Below are positions 4,761 to 6,715 of a stretch of 6,715 nucleotides of DNA, piece after piece (position 1 is the stretch's first letter; every line of letters begins with the position of its first letter). Under the pieces are notes generated by a model, which was given only the letters and a program-made list of their open reading frames with translations, did no database searches and was not told where the DNA came from. Origin of the DNA: Lachnospiraceae bacterium UBA4380 (GTDB lineage Bacteria > Bacillota > Clostridia > Lachnospirales > Lachnospiraceae); the NCBI GenBank assembly GCA_002390025.1, contig DGRU01000191.1, forward strand, positions 1,733 through 8,447, read 5' to 3'. A program made the translations under genes and the position numbers.

Positions 4761-6133
4761 GAAGAGACTGTATAGGAGGTCCGAAGGGGATCGATCACGC
4801 GGGTAATCAGCTCATTGAGACTCTCATAACCGGCCAGGGAGCGGAAGGTCAGAAATCCGACCGAGACCTCTGCGCCGTCGCCCATAGCCTCTCCGAAAAG
4901 AGGGAAGGAGGGCTTATGCGGATATTCCACCTGCCTGAAATCGGTCGTTACTTCGCCCGTATCGTCGAGCAGGAGGTTTTCAAAACGGATGTAATAATAG
5001 TACTCAAGCTCATCGCCGGAATCATTGGTGTAATTGACTCGGAACAGGCAGTAGAGGTAATTGCGTATACCGGAAGCCGCAGAGACATTTGCCTCTCCTG
5101 CTTCAGCTTCATTTTCCCCGTCGCTTTCGGCTGCATTCTGCACGACCTCATTGGAAACGGCGAAATACATGCCTGCGTCATCAAGGGTAAAGCGCTCATT
5201 ATCCTCGTATTCTTCCTCCAGGAGCGCCCGCGCCGCCTCACGGCCCTCGCGCATGAGGTTCTCTCTTGTCTCCTCTGTAAACTCCTCAATCCCGTTGGGA
5301 TTCACATACAGACCGGTGACCGTGTACTGGTTCTGCAGTGTCGTGGGCATAATGTGATAGTCCGCGACGAGGGAGTCCAGGTCATAATCATCGCTGAAGG
5401 TGACCTCTACATTGACCGTATCACCGTTCTTGAGGTTCTCGGAAGGCTCTGCATTGAAAGCCAGAGGATAACTGTTGTTATAATAGATTTCGAGGCCTCC
5501 GGTTCCGTCCATGCCGTAGAAGGACACCGACAGGTCCTCGAAGGGATCATAGGGATTCGCTTCCGGAAGATCCTCCGCGGTCATTGCCACGGGATCGCAC
5601 TCAAATGCCAGGTAGAAACCCATCTCACGCAGATCTGTCCAGACTTCCTCGCTGATATCCGCATAGACAGTCACGGTGTCTCCGTTGGAAATACCCGGTA
5701 CGGGAAGATCCAGAGCATCCTGCAGGCTCTCTTCGCTGTCTTCCACTGCGTCGGCAGTAACCATACCTGTCTCACCGTCCGCAGTCCTCACATAATACTC
5801 AAAGGAGACGGATTCAACGACCTTTTTGCTGAGCGAATCTGCGGCATCCGTGCTCAGAGAGGAGCGGCCTGCACGGAGGGTATCCTCCAGATCGCTGCGG
5901 AACTGATCCTCATCAAAAACAGGCCTTGTGACGGCGTATCCGTTGGCCCCCTGTATGTCAAGCTGCAGATAGGGATCAAGCCAGATGACCCGCACCCTGG
6001 TCCTGAAAGCCATACTGACGGCGAACAGGATAATGCCGGTCTGGATCAGCAGCAGAAAGAATATGAAAAAGATCCTTCCTCCGGATACAGTGTTTTCCTT
6101 GTCCGGATCTGAGAAAGTGCTTCTGGACAGCAT
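4754..6133 (-). CDS. Membrane-anchored extracytoplasmic protein of unknown function
   Basis: The product has 459 residues. A short N-terminal cytoplasmic stretch is followed by one transmembrane segment at about 21-43 and a large acidic outer part. Two regions look like divergent copies of one beta-rich module: about 51-188 (WLDPYLQLDIQGANGYA ... GISNGDTVTVYAD) and about 195-275 (YDPFEDLSVSFYGMDGTG ... LKNGDTVNVEVTF ... YTVTGL). The shared NGDTV turn and the closing strand suggest an Ig-like fold; this is inference. Residues 335-352 are a Glu/Ala-rich linker, followed by a Tyr-rich C-terminal region (about 356-459). I see no catalytic motif. I recall similar NGDTV-type modules in membrane-anchored hypothetical proteins of clostridia, but cannot name a family. 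The start at 6133 has AGGAG 11 bases upstream and puts the membrane segment near the N-terminus. An ORF extension to 6250 would run through the promoter. It is transcribed alone. Confidence 0.85.
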   Translation of the reverse strand: MLSRSTFSDPDKENTVSGGRIFFIFFLLLIQTGIILFAVSMAFRTRVRVIWLDPYLQLDIQGANGYAVTRPVFDEDQFRSDLEDTLRAGRSSLSTDAADSLSKKVVESVSFEYYVRTADGETGMVTADAVEDSEESLQDALDLPVPGISNGDTVTVYADISEEVWTDLREMGFYLAFECDPVAMTAEDLPEANPYDPFEDLSVSFYGMDGTGGLEIYYNNSYPLAFNAEPSENLKNGDTVNVEVTFSDDYDLDSLVADYHIMPTTLQNQYTVTGLYVNPNGIEEFTEETRENLMREGREAARALLEEEYEDNERFTLDDAGMYFAVSNEVVQNAAESDGENEAEAGEANVSAASGIRNYLYCLFRVNYTNDSGDELEYYYYIRFENLLLDDTGEVTTDFRQVEYPHKPSFPLFGEAMGDGAEVSVGFLTFRSLAGYESLNELITRVIDPLRTSYTVSSY

Positions 6134-6206
6134 ACGCGGTAAGTCTCCTGAAAATGTAAAATGATCAGCGAAATGATGCAGATCCTCAATTGATCCCGCC
6201 GTGTCT

Positions 6207-6215
6207 ATTATAGCA
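6207..6215 (-). promoter_or_regulatory. Extended -10 promoter of the membrane protein gene
   Basis: TGCTATAAT on the minus strand is a perfect extended -10 (TGnTATAAT), about 75 bases before the start codon. The -35 region (CTCAAA at 17-bp spacing) is poor, as is common for this class. Confidence 0.65.
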
Positions 6216-6236
6216 CAGAACCACTGTATTTTGAGT

Positions 6237-6278
6237 CGCAAAACGGGCACGGGTCTCCGATTTGGAAACCTGTGCCCG
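6237..6278 (-). terminator. Terminator or attenuator hairpin before the membrane protein gene
   Basis: CGGGCACAGGT (6278-6268) pairs with ACCCGTGCCCG (6254-6244) over 11 bp with one G-U pair. A further TCC/GGA stem can form near the loop. The minus strand continues with TTTTGCG, a short T run. It would end a transcript entering from the right, just before the extended -10 promoter. It could be the 3' end of a separate RNA or a regulated attenuator in a leader. On the plus strand the following sequence is less T-rich. Confidence 0.6.
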
Positions 6279-6600
6279 CTGAGATTATTTCAAAAATTAT
6301 ATTACATGCCTGTTAAAGCACCTGCCCACGCATCCTAAGCGGTGAAGAATCAATACACCCCGCTGATGTCCGTCATAACCTTCAGGTGCCAGAATGAAGG
6401 AAATAAATGAACATGCGGGGTGCATCTTATATTGTACGTACATGTTCATCCGGCTGTTATGGAAATCGGATCAAATGACAGGCCGATTTTGCCAGCCGAC
6501 GTCTGCAGCACAATATATTCATACATGCCTCTTTGTGCCGGAGCGCCTTGGGGCGGCGGCATTCTGAAGCGTTTTTGCGATAGTGATGATATGGAAAAAT
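6244..6600 (-). ncRNA. Candidate structured non-coding RNA or leader
   Basis: This stretch has no convincing protein gene; only short frames occur (38 residues at 6562-6446, 23 residues at 6407-6478, 65 residues on the plus strand). It is rich in nested inverted repeats. CACCCCGC/GCGGGGTG (6422-6415 with 6363-6356) encloses AUGU/ACAU and CAU/AUG pairs and CCTTCA/TGAAGG (6400-6395 with 6384-6379). CGGCTG/CAGCCG (6498-6493 with 6456-6451) encloses AAATCGG/CCGATTT (6489-6483 with 6469-6463). GCACAA/TTGTGC (6538-6533 with 6513-6508) forms another stem. It has promoter-like sequence on its right and the terminator hairpin on its left. I checked it by eye for tmRNA, RNase P RNA, SRP RNA and common riboswitch signatures and recognised none. 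Confidence 0.4.
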
Positions 6601-6605
6601 GTCCG

Positions 6606-6672
6606 ATTATAATATGAGTATTACTTAGTGTGCTAATAATTTTTATTTATCATACCGGACTGTAATTGTCAA
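6606..6672 (-). promoter_or_regulatory. Promoter-like elements reading toward the RNA candidate
   Basis: A consensus TTGACA (6672-6667) on the minus strand is followed by weak -10 options (TAAATA at 17 bp, GATAAA at 15 bp). A second possibility is TTAGCA (6636-6631) with TATTAT (6614-6609) at 16 bp, next to a TATAAT at 6611-6606. Either would start a transcript between about 6600 and 6640, reading left. Confidence 0.4.
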
Positions 6673-6699
6673 GAAAATCATTCAGAAAATTACTTGTTT

Positions 6700-6715
6700 A
6701 TACAGAAAACTGTAT
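6700..6715. promoter_or_regulatory. Perfect inverted repeat at the window edge
   Basis: ATACAG-AAAA-CTGTAT is a 6-bp perfect dyad located about 28 bp upstream of the TTGACA. The position would suit an operator for the leftward promoter. The window ends here, so it may belong to a larger feature. Confidence 0.3.

Noticed and set aside
4916..6112. 398-residue plus-strand frame
   Set aside because: It lies opposite the 459-residue gene, which has a promoter, ribosome binding site, membrane segment and terminator. The plus frame has no such signals and a hydrophobic, antisense-like composition.
6407..6478. 23-residue plus-strand frame (MNMRGASYIV...) with AAGGA before ATG
   Set aside because: The start signal is plausible, but the peptide is very short and overlaps strong inverted repeats. 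No promoter for this strand is evident.
6446..6562. 38-residue minus-strand frame (MPPPQGAPAQRG...)
   Set aside because: There is no ribosome binding site at a suitable distance and no recognisable family. The stretch is better explained as structured RNA, but a small protein cannot be fully excluded.
6244..6600. tmRNA, RNase P RNA, SRP RNA, T-box or common riboswitch
   Set aside because: I did not find their conserved sequences (for example the tRNA-like 3' end, GAGGAAAGTCC, or the T-box GGTGGTACC core) on either strand by eye.
6420..6617. 65-residue plus-strand frame
   Set aside because: No good ribosome binding site or family resemblance. It crosses the hairpins and the leftward promoter region.

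Overview
The window looks like chromosomal DNA of a low-to-mid GC Gram-positive bacterium. A clostridial (Lachnospiraceae-type) gut organism is my best guess. The reasons are coding regions of balanced GC next to AT-rich gaps, GGAGG-type ribosome binding sites, sigma-A-like promoters, and an OmpR-type two-component system followed by a PepSY protein. The taxonomic call is inference; there is no rRNA or marker gene here.

All four convincing protein genes are on the minus strand, so the biological order runs right to left. At the right end (about 6240-6670) is a stretch with no good protein gene. It holds a promoter-like element, several nested inverted repeats and a terminator-like hairpin, and reads best as a candidate structured non-coding RNA or a leader with an attenuator. 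Next is a gene at 6133-4754 for a 459-residue membrane-anchored extracytoplasmic protein of unknown function, with its own extended -10 promoter and a strong terminator (4621-4551).

The centre is a signalling cassette: response regulator (4237-3563), HAMP-type sensor histidine kinase (3388-1799) and a membrane-anchored protein with two PepSY domains (1611-754), closed by an intrinsic terminator at 610-575. The kinase would sense an envelope signal and phosphorylate the regulator. The regulator probably controls its own promoter. The PepSY protein is likely an extracytoplasmic partner or output of the system. A degenerate motif, TTTTYCTRAT, occurs both in front of the regulator gene and in the gap in front of the PepSY gene, which suggests that both are targets.

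The left end (1-579) contains no gene, only two families of tandem repeats.

The most unusual property of the window is how many unrelated tandem duplications it carries. Most gaps between genes have their own repeat family (period 19-61 bp). Two arrays duplicate the 3' end and stop codon of the gene before them, and two lie inside genes. One of these has expanded the ATP-lid of the histidine kinase with in-frame 10-residue copies of its own G2 box.
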